From: Aerococcus loyolae | GTDB lineage: Bacteria > Bacillota > Bacilli > Lactobacillales > Aerococcaceae | DNA length: 64,000 bases | Direction of reading: 5' to 3' | Assembly: GCF_002871915.2 (NCBI RefSeq) | Contig: NZ_CP126958.1 | Coordinates: forward strand, 620,001-684,000 | Shown: positions 7,988 to 17,351 of the stretch, one piece after another | Layout of the letters: each line of letters begins with the position of its first letter | Position numbering within the stretch: position 1 is the stretch's first letter | The notes under the pieces: model-generated | Databases searched by the model: none | Seen by the model: only the letters and a program-made list of their open reading frames with translations | What the model was told of the DNA's origin: nothing | Translations under genes and position numbers: made by a program

Positions 7988-8512
7988 ATGGAAAAAATGC
8001 AAATTCGCCTAGCAAAGCCCGAAGATTTGCCAGCGATCCAGGCGATCATTAAGGCGGGGGCGGCTTACTTACGCCAACAAAAAATTGATCAATGGCAGGA
8101 TCCAACAGTCTACCAAGCGGACAGCCTATTAAAAGATATTGAAGGAAAAAACGCGTATTTAGGCTTAATCGAAGAGGATGTGGCGGGCTTTTTTATTGCC
8201 CGGCCTATGGACAGAGATTATGAAAACTATTCAATTTGGCAGGGGCAGGGAGACTATCTAGCTTTTCACCGGGTAGCCTTGGCGACTAAGTACCGCGGTC
8301 AGGGACTTAGTCGGTCCTTATTTCAAGCCTTTGAAGACCTAGCCTATCATTTAAATGTTAATGACTTAAGGATTGATACCCATCCCGATAATCATGGCAT
8401 GCAGAATATCATCTTAAAAGCCGGTTATCAGTACTTAGGAGAGATTGAATTAGCGGGAAGTGGCCGACGCTATGCTTACGAAAAAATTATTCCAACAAAA
8501 AAATCCAGCTGA
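7988..8512 (+). CDS. GNAT family N-acetyltransferase
   Basis: A 174-residue GNAT acetyltransferase that transfers an acetyl group from acetyl-CoA to an unknown amine. The acetyl-CoA loop is seen as RVALATKYRGQGLSRSLF (about residues 94-111; R/Q-x-x-G-x-G/A pattern). The last strands (LRIDTHPDNHGMQNIILKAGYQYLGEIEL) are typical of the family. The open frame runs further upstream, but the ATG at 7988 is chosen because GGGAGG ends 7 bases before it and the protein then begins at the GNAT N-terminal strand (QIRLAKPEDLPAIQAII). Single gene, terminated at its own stop codon. Confidence 0.82.
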   Translation: MEKMQIRLAKPEDLPAIQAIIKAGAAYLRQQKIDQWQDPTVYQADSLLKDIEGKNAYLGLIEEDVAGFFIARPMDRDYENYSIWQGQGDYLAFHRVALATKYRGQGLSRSLFQAFEDLAYHLNVNDLRIDTHPDNHGMQNIILKAGYQYLGEIELAGSGRRYAYEKIIPTKKSS

Positions 8513-8526
8513 TGTGCTGGATTTTT
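8502..8526. terminator. bidirectional terminator between GNAT gene and mecA
   Basis: AATCCAGC at 8502-8509 pairs with GCTGGATT at 8516-8523, with A and T runs on both sides. It serves both convergent genes. The stem overlaps the GNAT stop codon. Confidence 0.88.
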
Positions 8527-9174
8527 TTATTGGAATAATTGAGCAACCTGGTTAATTGATTCTGGATGAATTAATAATTGACCATGCTCGCGAAGCAGGG
8601 CAGGAGCAAAGGGACTCAGCTGACCAAACTCTAAGGCATAGCTAGTCAGATCTGCTTGTCTAGCTTGGGTTAAGTTTTCTTTTTCAAATCGTATAATCAC
8701 TTGAAAAAGGTCTTGGTAGACATAGACTTCTAGGCTGGCCTCATCCACTTGGTAGGATTTCAGAAAAGTCAGGACTTGATCCCAGGACTTAAAGGCTAAA
8801 GCAAGTTCAGGACGACGCTCCTTTACGTCCGTTTCACTAGCGCTTGTAGAGGCCTTTTCCTCCTCGGTACTCATATTTTGGGTAATATTTTCAAGTAAAT
8901 TTTCCAGGCCATCCTTGTCCATATATTGGCCATCTGCTGTGGCTTTACTAATATAGAGGTCGATACCGCCGTTTTTAGGAAGGACTTGGAAAGTTAAAGC
9001 TTCTGAATCTTGAAAGCGTTTTGAAACATCTGCTTCTTCTAAGATACTCATAAAGAAGTTTTCAACTTGGCTTTGATCTTTCATGAGGTCTAAGAGGGTA
9101 ATTCCGCGCGATTCGAGATCATCCTTGGCAATGAATACGCGCATGGTATTATCATTAAGATACTCCATTTCCAT
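8527..9174 (-). CDS. mecA: adaptor protein MecA
   Basis: A 215-residue MecA, the adaptor that delivers proteins such as ComK, ComX or Spx to ClpC-ClpP in Firmicutes. The N-terminal substrate-binding segment (MEMEYLNDNTMRVFIAKDDLESRGI) and the C-terminal ClpC-binding domain (from about residue 120: LALAFKSWDQVLTFLKSY to HGQLLIHPESINQVAQL) are clear, joined by an acidic Ser/Glu-rich linker. GGAGGTGA lies 6 bases before an in-frame GTG and 9 before the ATG; the ATG is chosen. It lies downstream of spx on the same strand, but spx has its own terminator between. Confidence 0.92.
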   Translation of the reverse strand: MEMEYLNDNTMRVFIAKDDLESRGITLLDLMKDQSQVENFFMSILEEADVSKRFQDSEALTFQVLPKNGGIDLYISKATADGQYMDKDGLENLLENITQNMSTEEEKASTSASETDVKERRPELALAFKSWDQVLTFLKSYQVDEASLEVYVYQDLFQVIIRFEKENLTQARQADLTSYALEFGQLSPFAPALLREHGQLLIHPESINQVAQLFQ

Positions 9175-9238
9175 CACAAATCACCTCCGAATATTTAGTG
9201 ATTATCATTTCTTTAAGCATATTTTTGTTTCAACGATT

Positions 9239-9247
9239 ATTTTACCA
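9239..9247 (-). promoter_or_regulatory. possible extended -10 promoter of mecA
   Basis: On the minus strand TGG-TAAAAT forms an extended -10 element, about 65 bases before the mecA start. No good -35 is visible. Confidence 0.35.
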
Positions 9248-9261
9248 TAAATCAGCTAAAA

Positions 9262-9313
9262 TGAAAAAAGGCATCTTCACCTCCATTCAAAAAGCGAGAG
9301 GATGAACATGCCA
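9262..9313 (-). terminator. terminator of spx
   Basis: On the minus strand GGCATG at 9313-9308 pairs with the GATGCC end at 9275-9270, with further CATCCTC/GAGGTGAAG-type pairs inside. A T-rich tail (TTTTTTCATTTT) lies at 9269-9258. Confidence 0.75.
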
Positions 9314-9335
9314 TCGATTTAAAAAGTAAGGGATC

Positions 9336-9731
9336 TTATCCCATTTTTCTTAAAGCTTCGTGAAGTTCGATTGTTCTTACTTCTCTTGGTAAGAAACGAC
9401 GAATTTCATCTTCATTATAGCCTACTTGCAGACGTTTTTCGTCCATGATGATTGGTCGACGCAATAGTCCTGGGTTTTCTTGGATAAGATCGAATAATTC
9501 ATTTAAACTGATTTCATTTAAATCAATATGTAATTCTTGAAAGGCTTTTGAACGCGTAGAAATAATCTCTTCAGTACCATCTTCTGTCATTCTTAAGATT
9601 TCTTTAATCTCATCGCGGCTTAGAGGTTCTTGGAATATATTACGTTCCACATAGGCAATGTTGTGTTCTTCTAGCCAAGCCCGAGCTTTGCGGCAAGAAG
9701 TACAACTAGGGGAAGTATATAATTTAACCAT
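9336..9731 (-). CDS. spx: transcriptional regulator Spx
   Basis: A 131-residue ArsC-fold regulator with the exact Spx length. It binds the alpha subunit of RNA polymerase and redirects transcription under thiol stress. The redox switch CxxC is Cys10-Thr-Ser-Cys13, and the conserved RRPIIMD is at about residues 91-97. The open frame runs 14 codons further upstream, but the ATG at 9731 follows AAGGAGA at good spacing and gives the canonical [10 protein letters not shown]. Two Spx-degradation adaptors, spxH and possibly mecA, lie nearby. Confidence 0.93.
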   Translation of the reverse strand: MVKLYTSPSCTSCRKARAWLEEHNIAYVERNIFQEPLSRDEIKEILRMTEDGTEEIISTRSKAFQELHIDLNEISLNELFDLIQENPGLLRRPIIMDEKRLQVGYNEDEIRRFLPREVRTIELHEALRKMG

Positions 9732-9773
9732 GTCAATTTCTCCTTTAAGGTTTGACTTGTGTTCCGTATACAT

Positions 9774-11091
<1,318 letters not shown>

Positions 11092-11133
11092 AAAGAATTG
11101 ATTCTGCATTAATTAGCTAATTTTAACCCTGAT

Positions 11134-11141
11134 TACGGATA
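11134..11141 (+). promoter_or_regulatory. combox-like site before coiA
   Basis: TACGGATA differs at one base from TACGAATA, the cin-box (combox) recognised by the competence sigma factor ComX/SigX in streptococci and lactococci. It lies 23 bases upstream of the coiA ATG. Eight bases with a mismatch is weak evidence by itself; position before a late competence gene is the argument. Confidence 0.35.
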
Positions 11142-11164
11142 TATTCCTATGAGGGGGAATAATC

Positions 11165-12211
11165 ATGTATTATGCAAAATTAGCTAATGGTCAGTTGATT
11201 AGTTCTTATGAGGTCGATGACCGTATTCAAAGAAAAATATTGGCCCTTAACCAGCAGAGCTTTTACTGCCCAAATTGTGGGCAAGAATTAGTTTATCGTT
11301 GTCATTCAAGGAAGAAGCCACATTTTGCCCATCAAAATAATCAGTTAAGTCTCAAATATTGGCGCCGGGAATCCCAGTGGCACTTGAATAATAAAGAGCA
11401 GATCAGGCAAATCTTAGTAGCTAAGGGCTATCAGGCCCAGGTTGAGGTTGCTAGCTACACACCTGACCACCGCTCAGATATCCTCTTTCAAGCTGGAGAT
11501 GTGGTGGTAAGTATTGAACTACAGGCCAGCCTACTGACCAAAGAAGCCGTGATTAGTCGCGAGCAAGATTATCATCGAGCAAAAGTACAGGTTTTATGGC
11601 TACTCAATCCCAAACAAAGGGACTTACGTTTAACGCCTAACAATTTAAATCGTCTAGCCCCGTTTTTTCAGTATTTGCCCTGCTTTGGCATTTATTTGCC
11701 TTATTGGGTGGAGGAGACTCGCTTAGTTGAAATTCAAAGTTTTAACGACTACGGTCATCTCTTATGTCGTTATCACTTAAGCATTGACGACTATCTCTAT
11801 TTATTTTCTTACCCTAAGCCAATTGATTTACCCAATCAAAAGGGGGCTAGCGGACCAGGGATTAGTCAGTTGCTGAAAGCAAGGGATACCCGGTCTTTTA
11901 GGCGCAAAATTCGTCAACGTCCGCTTAAGGCTGAGAAAAGGCTCCTAGAGCAGCTCTATTTTCGGAAATTGTCCTTAGACGACTTACCGGATACTTGTTT
12001 TTTCTTTAGGGGAGAGTCTATCTATATAAAAGAAAAACTTTGGTTATTAGCGGCCTATGTTTTTCTACTTAAAGAAGAAAATTTACTTGATTCAGAGATC
12101 TATACCTTTTTACTGAACTATCTCAGTCCACGCCCATTTAGGCCACAATTGAGCTTTGCTTATGAAGCTTGGTTGCAAGAGGTTAGTCAAGCCATTGAAA
12201 AAGTGCTATAA
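11165..12211 (+). CDS. coiA: competence protein CoiA-like
   Basis: A 348-residue CoiA, a late competence protein needed for recombination of transformed DNA in streptococci. It has an N-terminal zinc-binding segment (Cys35-Pro-Asn-Cys38, then KKPHFAH about residues 54-60) followed by a nuclease-like core with RSDILF and SIELQAS (about 99-121), resembling the D-ExK restriction fold. The C-terminal half is less conserved. GAGGGGGA precedes the ATG. It neighbours spx, mecA and spxH as in Bacillus. Whether this organism is transformable cannot be judged from the window. Confidence 0.87.
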   Translation: MYYAKLANGQLISSYEVDDRIQRKILALNQQSFYCPNCGQELVYRCHSRKKPHFAHQNNQLSLKYWRRESQWHLNNKEQIRQILVAKGYQAQVEVASYTPDHRSDILFQAGDVVVSIELQASLLTKEAVISREQDYHRAKVQVLWLLNPKQRDLRLTPNNLNRLAPFFQYLPCFGIYLPYWVEETRLVEIQSFNDYGHLLCRYHLSIDDYLYLFSYPKPIDLPNQKGASGPGISQLLKARDTRSFRRKIRQRPLKAEKRLLEQLYFRKLSLDDLPDTCFFFRGESIYIKEKLWLLAAYVFLLKEENLLDSEIYTFLLNYLSPRPFRPQLSFAYEAWLQEVSQAIEKVL

Positions 12212-12244
12212 AAAAGCGATCCGTTTCTGCGGATCGCTTTTTAT
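12211..12244. terminator. bidirectional terminator coiA / spxH
   Basis: AGCGATCCG at 12215-12223 and CGGATCGCT at 12230-12238 form a perfect 9-base stem with A and T runs on both sides, serving both convergent units. Confidence 0.9.
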
Positions 12245-12271
12245 ATGGGCAAAGATGGTTAAAAACTGACT

Positions 12272-13009
12272 TCAATGGCGGATTAATTTGAGATTTTCCT
12301 TATCTAAGGAGCGGTATTGTGATTTTTTCTTTGACTGCTTCTTGTTTTCTCTCTCTAAATGAGTAGACTCGCTAATTTTTTTTTCTGCTTGGGGTAACAT
12401 TTGAGTGGTTAATTCTTCCAGATCTTGGGCTGTAAAGGCATCTTCGATTCGAAGACCGTATTGGTAGTTTAAGTTATCAAAGATAACTAAGGAAGGGTAG
12501 TTCACAATTTCCATTTGATGGGCTAGTTGTAAATCTTCTAGAACATCTTCGCGGGTTTGTTTAGAATAGAGATCTTCCATCCACATATCAAAGTCAAGGC
12601 CAATCTTTTTAGCATATTTCTCCATACGCTTTAAGCTGTAGGATTTCTTTTGACAGCCAAAGACTTCTTGCATGGTCATTAGGAAAGTGCGTCCTCGCTT
12701 CTTGCCTTGGCAGAGAGCGGCCTTATATCCTAAAGATACCTTATACATGCATTGGTAAAGTTCATTTCTTTCTTCTAAGCTTTGCTTGTTTTTGGCTAGA
12801 GTCTTGAAATAGTTCCAAAAGAAGTGGTGGTCCACACAGGAAACGAGGCGGAAGTAGATTTTTTTATCACTGTTGGCAACAAAACGCAATAACTCTTCCT
12901 CTAATTCTAAACAAAGCGGGTCAATGGGATTAACAAATAAAAAAATTTCAAAGATATGATTATTATGATGTTTTTTTGCCATGCTATGACAATTATAGTC
13001 CGATTTCAT
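12272..13009 (-). CDS. spxH: ClpXP adaptor SpxH/YjbH-like, DsbA-fold
   Basis: A 245-residue DsbA-family protein resembling YjbH (SpxH), which presents Spx to ClpXP. The thioredoxin-like start EIFLFVNPIDPLCLELEEE (about residues 20-38) matches the YjbH pattern, but only one cysteine is left where B. subtilis has CPEC, so a disulfide oxidoreductase role is unlikely. A helical insert and YPSLVIFDN (cis-Pro region) follow. The tail is strongly basic/acidic (KKQSKKKSQ). The ATG at 13009 is used because GGGGGAG lies 6 bases upstream; an in-frame TTG further up overlaps that ribosome site. It is downstream of yjbK in one operon, next to coiA as in Bacillus. Confidence 0.83.
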   Translation of the reverse strand: MKSDYNCHSMAKKHHNNHIFEIFLFVNPIDPLCLELEEELLRFVANSDKKIYFRLVSCVDHHFFWNYFKTLAKNKQSLEERNELYQCMYKVSLGYKAALCQGKKRGRTFLMTMQEVFGCQKKSYSLKRMEKYAKKIGLDFDMWMEDLYSKQTREDVLEDLQLAHQMEIVNYPSLVIFDNLNYQYGLRIEDAFTAQDLEELTTQMLPQAEKKISESTHLERENKKQSKKKSQYRSLDKENLKLIRH

Positions 13010-13048
13010 TGTATTCTCCCCCAATTAATGATGATCAAACTGTATAAA

Positions 13049-13645
13049 TTATTCGAATGGATATAATGGTTTATCTAATTGCATCCGGGCAATTTTGGGC
13101 TTGGAAGGCCGACGAGTAATATGATAGCTAGATAAAAATTCATTAAAATAACGCTTGGGATCGTCCTCTCCAGGCTCAACTTCTAATTCTAATTCATAAT
13201 CATTGTAAGTGTAAAAAGAGCAAGCGTCTAATACAAGCTTTTGCTTTTTCCAATTTTTTTCCAAGCGAGTGGTTTTAAATTGACCAATAGTTCTTAATTC
13301 GCTAGCGTCTAAACCAATTTCTTGAAATAAGGCGCTTAAGTTAGCCCCAGGCTGAAATTGACCTGTTTCCATCATGGCTTGTGCACTTGCTTGGCTGACC
13401 TTATCTGTGACTTCCAATGATTTGGCGTTAGTCAGTGACTGCTTATAGGTGAGATGGGCATAAGTATCGCTTAGCCGAATCCTTAAGGCACTGTGGTTTG
13501 CTTTCAAGCGAAGAGATTCGGTATCAAAGTACATATTGTGTTGGTGCTTGGCCTCATTTAAATGAAGATCAAATAAAGATAAGAGCTTTCGATATTCTTC
13601 TGGACTGAGAATATTTTTATATTCTGTTTCTATGTCCTTGTGCAT
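13049..13645 (-). CDS. yjbK: CYTH domain protein
   Basis: A 198-residue CYTH (triphosphate tunnel) protein of the YjbK type. The signature ExExK is seen as ETEYK at residues 5-9, followed by alternating charged strands typical of the tunnel fold (ALRIRLSDTYAHLTYKQ, YDYELELEVEPGED-like segment near the end). Members hydrolyse or bind triphosphates; the substrate is unknown here. The ATG at 13645 follows GAGGAG by 9 bases; the open frame extends 15 codons upstream without support. In Bacillus and many lactic bacteria yjbK is followed or flanked by relQ; relQ is not present here. Confidence 0.82.
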   Translation of the reverse strand: MHKDIETEYKNILSPEEYRKLLSLFDLHLNEAKHQHNMYFDTESLRLKANHSALRIRLSDTYAHLTYKQSLTNAKSLEVTDKVSQASAQAMMETGQFQPGANLSALFQEIGLDASELRTIGQFKTTRLEKNWKKQKLVLDACSFYTYNDYELELEVEPGEDDPKRYFNEFLSSYHITRRPSKPKIARMQLDKPLYPFE

Positions 13646-13873
13646 AAATTCACTCTCCTCTTTTCTCCAAGTATTATAACAAGCATTCAAAGCCTTGCCA
13701 AAAAACTTGCCTTTAAAGTCAGTAATCGCTGCCTAAAGCAAGAAAAATATGTTTTAATAGTAGGGTAAGGATTATAGTTAAGTTAATATAATTACTTAAT
13801 AAAATAGGCCAAAAGAATTATTTTTTCAAGTTAAAATTTTATCATAATATGGATGTAAAAGGAGAATCAACCA

Positions 13874-14692
13874 ATGCGTATCGCAATAGTAAGTAACGAT
13901 AATGAATCATCTAAGGATGTCCAAGCGAGGCTGCTTTCTGCGTGTAAACAGGCTGATTTCAGCATTGACCAAGACCATCCAGATATTGTGGTATCCATTG
14001 GTGGAGACGGCACCTTATTGGAAGCCTTCCACCACTATGAAAAACAGCTCGACCACGCCCGCTTTGTCGGCGTTCATACTGGGCATTTAGGTTTTTATAC
14101 CGACTGGACAGTTGATGAATTGGACCAGTTTATTGATTTTCTCCTCAATGATTCGGGTGAGAGCGTCTCTTACCCGCTCTTAGAAGTGGCTTTAGAAAAG
14201 GTGGATGGCGAAAAAAATCACCTGATTGCTCTTAATGAAGCGACCTTGCGCCGTTTTGAAGGGACGATGACTGGGGAAGTCTTTATAAAAGAAGAAAAAT
14301 TTGAACTCTTTAAAGGGGACGGCTTATGTGTATCGACACCGACTGGGTCAACAGGTTTGAACAAGTCTCTAGGAGGTGCGGTGGTTCATCCCCGCTTGGA
14401 TACCCTGCAAGTCACAGAGATTGCTTCTTTAAATAACCGGGTCTACCGCACCATCTCTAGTCCTATCTTGATTGCTGGAGATGAGTGGATCCGGGTAAAA
14501 TTGGATGATGAATTTTTAGCTGGCGTCTTTATGACCCTGGATCATTTATCTTTTTCCCTTAAAGGAGTGAAAAATATTGAGTTCCGTATTGCTAAATCAC
14601 GGGTTCACTTTGCCAGGTACCGCCATATGCATTTCTGGGACCGAGTGGAAAATGCCTTTATTGGCCTAGGCGACCGCGATAAGAAAGGATAA
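13874..14692 (+). CDS. nadK: NAD kinase
   Basis: A 272-residue ATP-NAD kinase, which makes NADP+. The motif GGDGTLLEAF is at about residues 43-52, the NE pair (ALNEATLRRFE) at about 118-128 and the nucleotide loop STPTGSTGLNKSLGG at about 153-167. Length is family-typical. AAAGGAGA precedes the ATG. It heads a likely nadK-rluD-mgtE operon: spacing to rluD is 10 bases. Confidence 0.95.
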   Translation: MRIAIVSNDNESSKDVQARLLSACKQADFSIDQDHPDIVVSIGGDGTLLEAFHHYEKQLDHARFVGVHTGHLGFYTDWTVDELDQFIDFLLNDSGESVSYPLLEVALEKVDGEKNHLIALNEATLRRFEGTMTGEVFIKEEKFELFKGDGLCVSTPTGSTGLNKSLGGAVVHPRLDTLQVTEIASLNNRVYRTISSPILIAGDEWIRVKLDDEFLAGVFMTLDHLSFSLKGVKNIEFRIAKSRVHFARYRHMHFWDRVENAFIGLGDRDKKG

Positions 14693-14702
14693 TTGACGAC
14701 TT

Positions 14703-15605
14703 ATGTTATTTTTCTCGTGGACTTGTGACCAGGAAGTATATGTGAAGACTTTTCTTAGGCAAAAAGGTGTTTCTCGCCGTCAACTGGCTAAAATCAAATA
14801 CCATGGGGGGACTATTTTAGTTAATAATAAGCGAGTTGGGAGTAAATACTTCCTTTCTTTGGGAGACCAAGTGACCATCATCTACCCCGCTGAGGGCAGC
14901 CAAGATCAAATTAGGGCGGTTGATTTTCCCTTGGATATTCTTTATGAAGACCGCGATTATTTAATTGTTAATAAACCGGCCGGCTACACCTCTATTCCTT
15001 CGCAATTTAAGGATGAATACTCCATGGCTAATTTTGTTAAAGGCTACTTTGTTAGAAAAAAATATGAAAACCAAGTCATTCATGTCGTGACCCGGCTCGA
15101 CCGCTTTACCAGTGGAGCAATGATCTTTGCTAAACACAAGTATGCCCATTCACAAATCGACCAATTAATGCAATCTGGCGGTATCAGTAAGCAGTATTTA
15201 GCCTTCACCCATTCTTCTATCGGATCAGACTCGCATGGCCTAATTGAAGCGCCGATTGGTCGCAAGGAGGGCTCAATTATCGAACGCTGTGTCAGAGCGG
15301 ATGGCCAATACGCTAAAACAGAGTACTGGTTGGAGGATAGCCAGGCTGGACTCTACCGCTATCGAGTTCAACTCCATACCGGACGTACCCATCAAATTAG
15401 AGTCCACTTTGCCTATCTGGGCGCCCCTCTTTGTGGGGATGATCTCTACGGTGGTAGTCAGGAAGCAGGGCTGGCTGGTCAGGCTCTACACTGTCAGCGT
15501 CTGGCCTTCAAGCAGCCTTTAACCCAGGAAGACTTAGTGATTGAAGCACCTTTATCCCAAGACTTTAAAACTTGGCTAGCTAGTTATCAAAAGGGGGACG
15601 CCTAA
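14703..15605 (+). CDS. RluA/RluD family pseudouridine synthase
   Basis: A 300-residue pseudouridine synthase with an N-terminal S4-like RNA-binding domain (VSRRQLAKIKYHGGTILVNNKRV) and the catalytic domain carrying TRLDRFTSGAMIFAK (about 127-141), in which the Asp of RLD is the nucleophile. HTGRTHQIRVHFAYLGAPLCGD (about 222-243) completes the active site. The family modifies 23S rRNA or tRNA; the target uridine cannot be inferred. It corresponds to yjbO of Bacillus by position after nadK. It ends 1 base before mgtE. Confidence 0.9.
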   Translation: MLFFSWTCDQEVYVKTFLRQKGVSRRQLAKIKYHGGTILVNNKRVGSKYFLSLGDQVTIIYPAEGSQDQIRAVDFPLDILYEDRDYLIVNKPAGYTSIPSQFKDEYSMANFVKGYFVRKKYENQVIHVVTRLDRFTSGAMIFAKHKYAHSQIDQLMQSGGISKQYLAFTHSSIGSDSHGLIEAPIGRKEGSIIERCVRADGQYAKTEYWLEDSQAGLYRYRVQLHTGRTHQIRVHFAYLGAPLCGDDLYGGSQEAGLAGQALHCQRLAFKQPLTQEDLVIEAPLSQDFKTWLASYQKGDA

Positions 15606-15606
15606 A

Positions 15607-17016
15607 ATGAAGGATCAAAAACAAAACAGACCTAGCAGTTCTAAGCCAGAACAAGAAGAGGAATTGACTCCTGAAGAAATTGTTGACCGGGTTAAAGAAG
15701 CCTTAGCTAAACATGATCAATCGGCTTTGCGTTATGAATTCTTTAAAAATCATCCTTATGATCAAGCCAAAATTTATATCAAACTAAGTGATGAAGAACG
15801 TCGTCTGCTTTATCAATATATCTCAGCTAAGGAATTAGCCGATGTTTATGACGTTTTGGATGAGGATGAGCAAGAAGATATTATTGATTATCTAGAGGCC
15901 ATGGATGACCAATATGCGGCCAATATGCTCGGAGAAATGTACCGGGATAATGCAGCTGATATCCTGAAAAAGTTTTCTCCTAATAAAATTGTCCATTATA
16001 TGCGATTAATCCCCATCGAACAAGCGGAAAAGATTAAGACCTTAATGGATTATGAAGATGAAACTGCTGGGGCGATTATGACGACTGAATTCGTTCAGAT
16101 TAAGGCCAATCAAACCATCAAATCGGCTATGACTCTAGTGAGGGCCAAGGCTGAGAATGCTGAAACCATTTATTACCTCTATGTCGTGGATGATGATTCC
16201 CGTTTAGTCGGGGTTCTCACTCTGAGAGATTTAATCACTTCTGACGCTAACCGGCTAGTTTCTGAGGCCATGTCGCCACGGGTCGTAACGGTTTCGGTTG
16301 ATGATAACCAACAAGACGTTGCCAGAACCATTCAAGACTATGACTTCCTAGCCATTCCTGTCATTGAAGCGACCGGAGAGTTACTTGGGATTATTACGGT
16401 TGATGATATCTTGGATGTTATGGATGAAGAAGCTGTGGCCGACTACTCCGGTTTGGCTGGGGTGTCGGTTGATGAACCTTACCAAACACCCGTTAAATCG
16501 GCCCAGTCACGTTTGCCCTGGTTAATTACTCTTTTGTTTTTGGGAATGGGAACTTCTACCTTGATTGGTCATTTCGAGGATATGATTTCTGAAGTGGCTA
16601 CTTTATCTTTATTTATTACCTTAATTACCGGAACCTCAGGTAATGCAGGGACCCAGTCCTTAGCGGTTGCTGTGAGAAAAATTGCTAATCCAGATAATGA
16701 AGAGTCTACCTTTCTTCAATTGATTTTTCGCGAATTGTTTACTGGTTTAATTTGTGGACTGATCACCGGAGGAACAATTTTCCTAATTATCACCCTCTGG
16801 CAAAAGAATATGGTCTTGGGTTTGGTCGTAGGGGTAGCTATGCTATGCGCGATTACAGTGGCTAATTTAGCGGGAAGTATCATTCCCCTCCTTATGGACC
16901 GACTTGGCTTTGACCCGGCAGTGGCTTCTGGTCCCTTTATTACGACCTTAAGTGACTTGACCAGTGTATTAATCTATTTTTCAATTGCTTCTCAGTTTCT
17001 GCTTTATTTATCTTAG
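15607..17016 (+). CDS. mgtE: magnesium transporter MgtE
   Basis: A 469-residue Mg2+ channel. The N-terminal superhelical domain (about residues 25-150) and CBS pair (about 155-280: DETAGAIMTTEFVQI, GVLTLRDLI, EAMSPRVVTV, GIITVDDILDVMDEEA) form the cytosolic Mg2+ sensor. Five membrane helices follow, with GTSGNAGTQSLAVAVRK and the pore helix GFDPAVASGPFITTLSDLTS whose Asp lines the pore. Opens when cytosolic Mg2+ is low. Translation is coupled closely to the pseudouridine synthase gene; there is no room for an M-box riboswitch, unlike many Firmicutes mgtE genes. Confidence 0.95.
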   Translation: MKDQKQNRPSSSKPEQEEELTPEEIVDRVKEALAKHDQSALRYEFFKNHPYDQAKIYIKLSDEERRLLYQYISAKELADVYDVLDEDEQEDIIDYLEAMDDQYAANMLGEMYRDNAADILKKFSPNKIVHYMRLIPIEQAEKIKTLMDYEDETAGAIMTTEFVQIKANQTIKSAMTLVRAKAENAETIYYLYVVDDDSRLVGVLTLRDLITSDANRLVSEAMSPRVVTVSVDDNQQDVARTIQDYDFLAIPVIEATGELLGIITVDDILDVMDEEAVADYSGLAGVSVDEPYQTPVKSAQSRLPWLITLLFLGMGTSTLIGHFEDMISEVATLSLFITLITGTSGNAGTQSLAVAVRKIANPDNEESTFLQLIFRELFTGLICGLITGGTIFLIITLWQKNMVLGLVVGVAMLCAITVANLAGSIIPLLMDRLGFDPAVASGPFITTLSDLTSVLIYFSIASQFLLYLS

Positions 17017-17023
17017 TCCTATC

Positions 17024-17052
17024 TTGACAAAGATAGTTACAACCGATAAAAT
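17024..17052 (+). promoter_or_regulatory. promoter of the metA T-box transcript
   Basis: TTGACA at 17024-17029, a 17-base spacer, TAAAAT at 17047-17052. It lies just after the mgtE stop. Predicted start near 17059. Confidence 0.8.
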
Positions 17053-17058
17053 GAGATC

Positions 17059-17330
17059 AATAATATAAAAAGTAAGCTTTGAATAGATAAGTAAGTCAGT
17101 TAATCATTTAAGCGAACTCTGTTTGGTGAAAGAGAGTATGAGGCGCTGACTGAAGATGGTCTATGAGCAACTAATTGTGAGCAATAGTGAGCACTTAGCG
17201 CTTGGTAATCGATAACTTACCACTACATGATAGTGTAGATGGAGAGGTAATCAATCGATTACGAAGTAGGGTGGTAACACGGTGAAGCGTCCTTATAGTA
17301 TGAGTATTCATGCTGTAGGGACTTTTTTTA
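17059..17330 (+). ncRNA. T-box riboswitch, tRNA-Met specific
   Basis: A leader that binds uncharged tRNA to control metA. The T-box core AGGGTGGTAACACGG is at 17268-17282, with TGGT to pair with the tRNA ACCA end. Stem I can be drawn with ATAGAT (17083-17088) against GTCTAT (17159-17164) and TCAGT (17096-17100) against ACTGA (17149-17153). The loop strand between them is AGATG, placing ATG (17156-17158), followed by a purine, as specifier codon. The apical CTCT-GTTTGGTGAA-AGAG hairpin follows. A terminator hairpin ends the element. Met T-boxes are known in Lactobacillales in place of SAM riboswitches. Confidence 0.88.
17289..17329 (+). terminator. regulated terminator of the Met T-box
   Basis: GTCCTTATAGTATGA at 17289-17303 pairs with TCATGCTGTAGGGAC at 17308-17322, followed by T7. 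Its 5' arm should alternatively pair with the T-box core when uncharged tRNA-Met is bound. Confidence 0.88.
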
Positions 17331-17351
17331 TGGAATGGAGGAATGGGGATC

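Noticed and set aside
15244..15522. 92-codon plus-strand frame inside the pseudouridine synthase gene
   Set aside because: Out-of-phase shadow overlapping the conserved catalytic domain.
15590..15610. M-box Mg2+ riboswitch before mgtE
   Set aside because: mgtE begins one base after the preceding gene; there is no leader.
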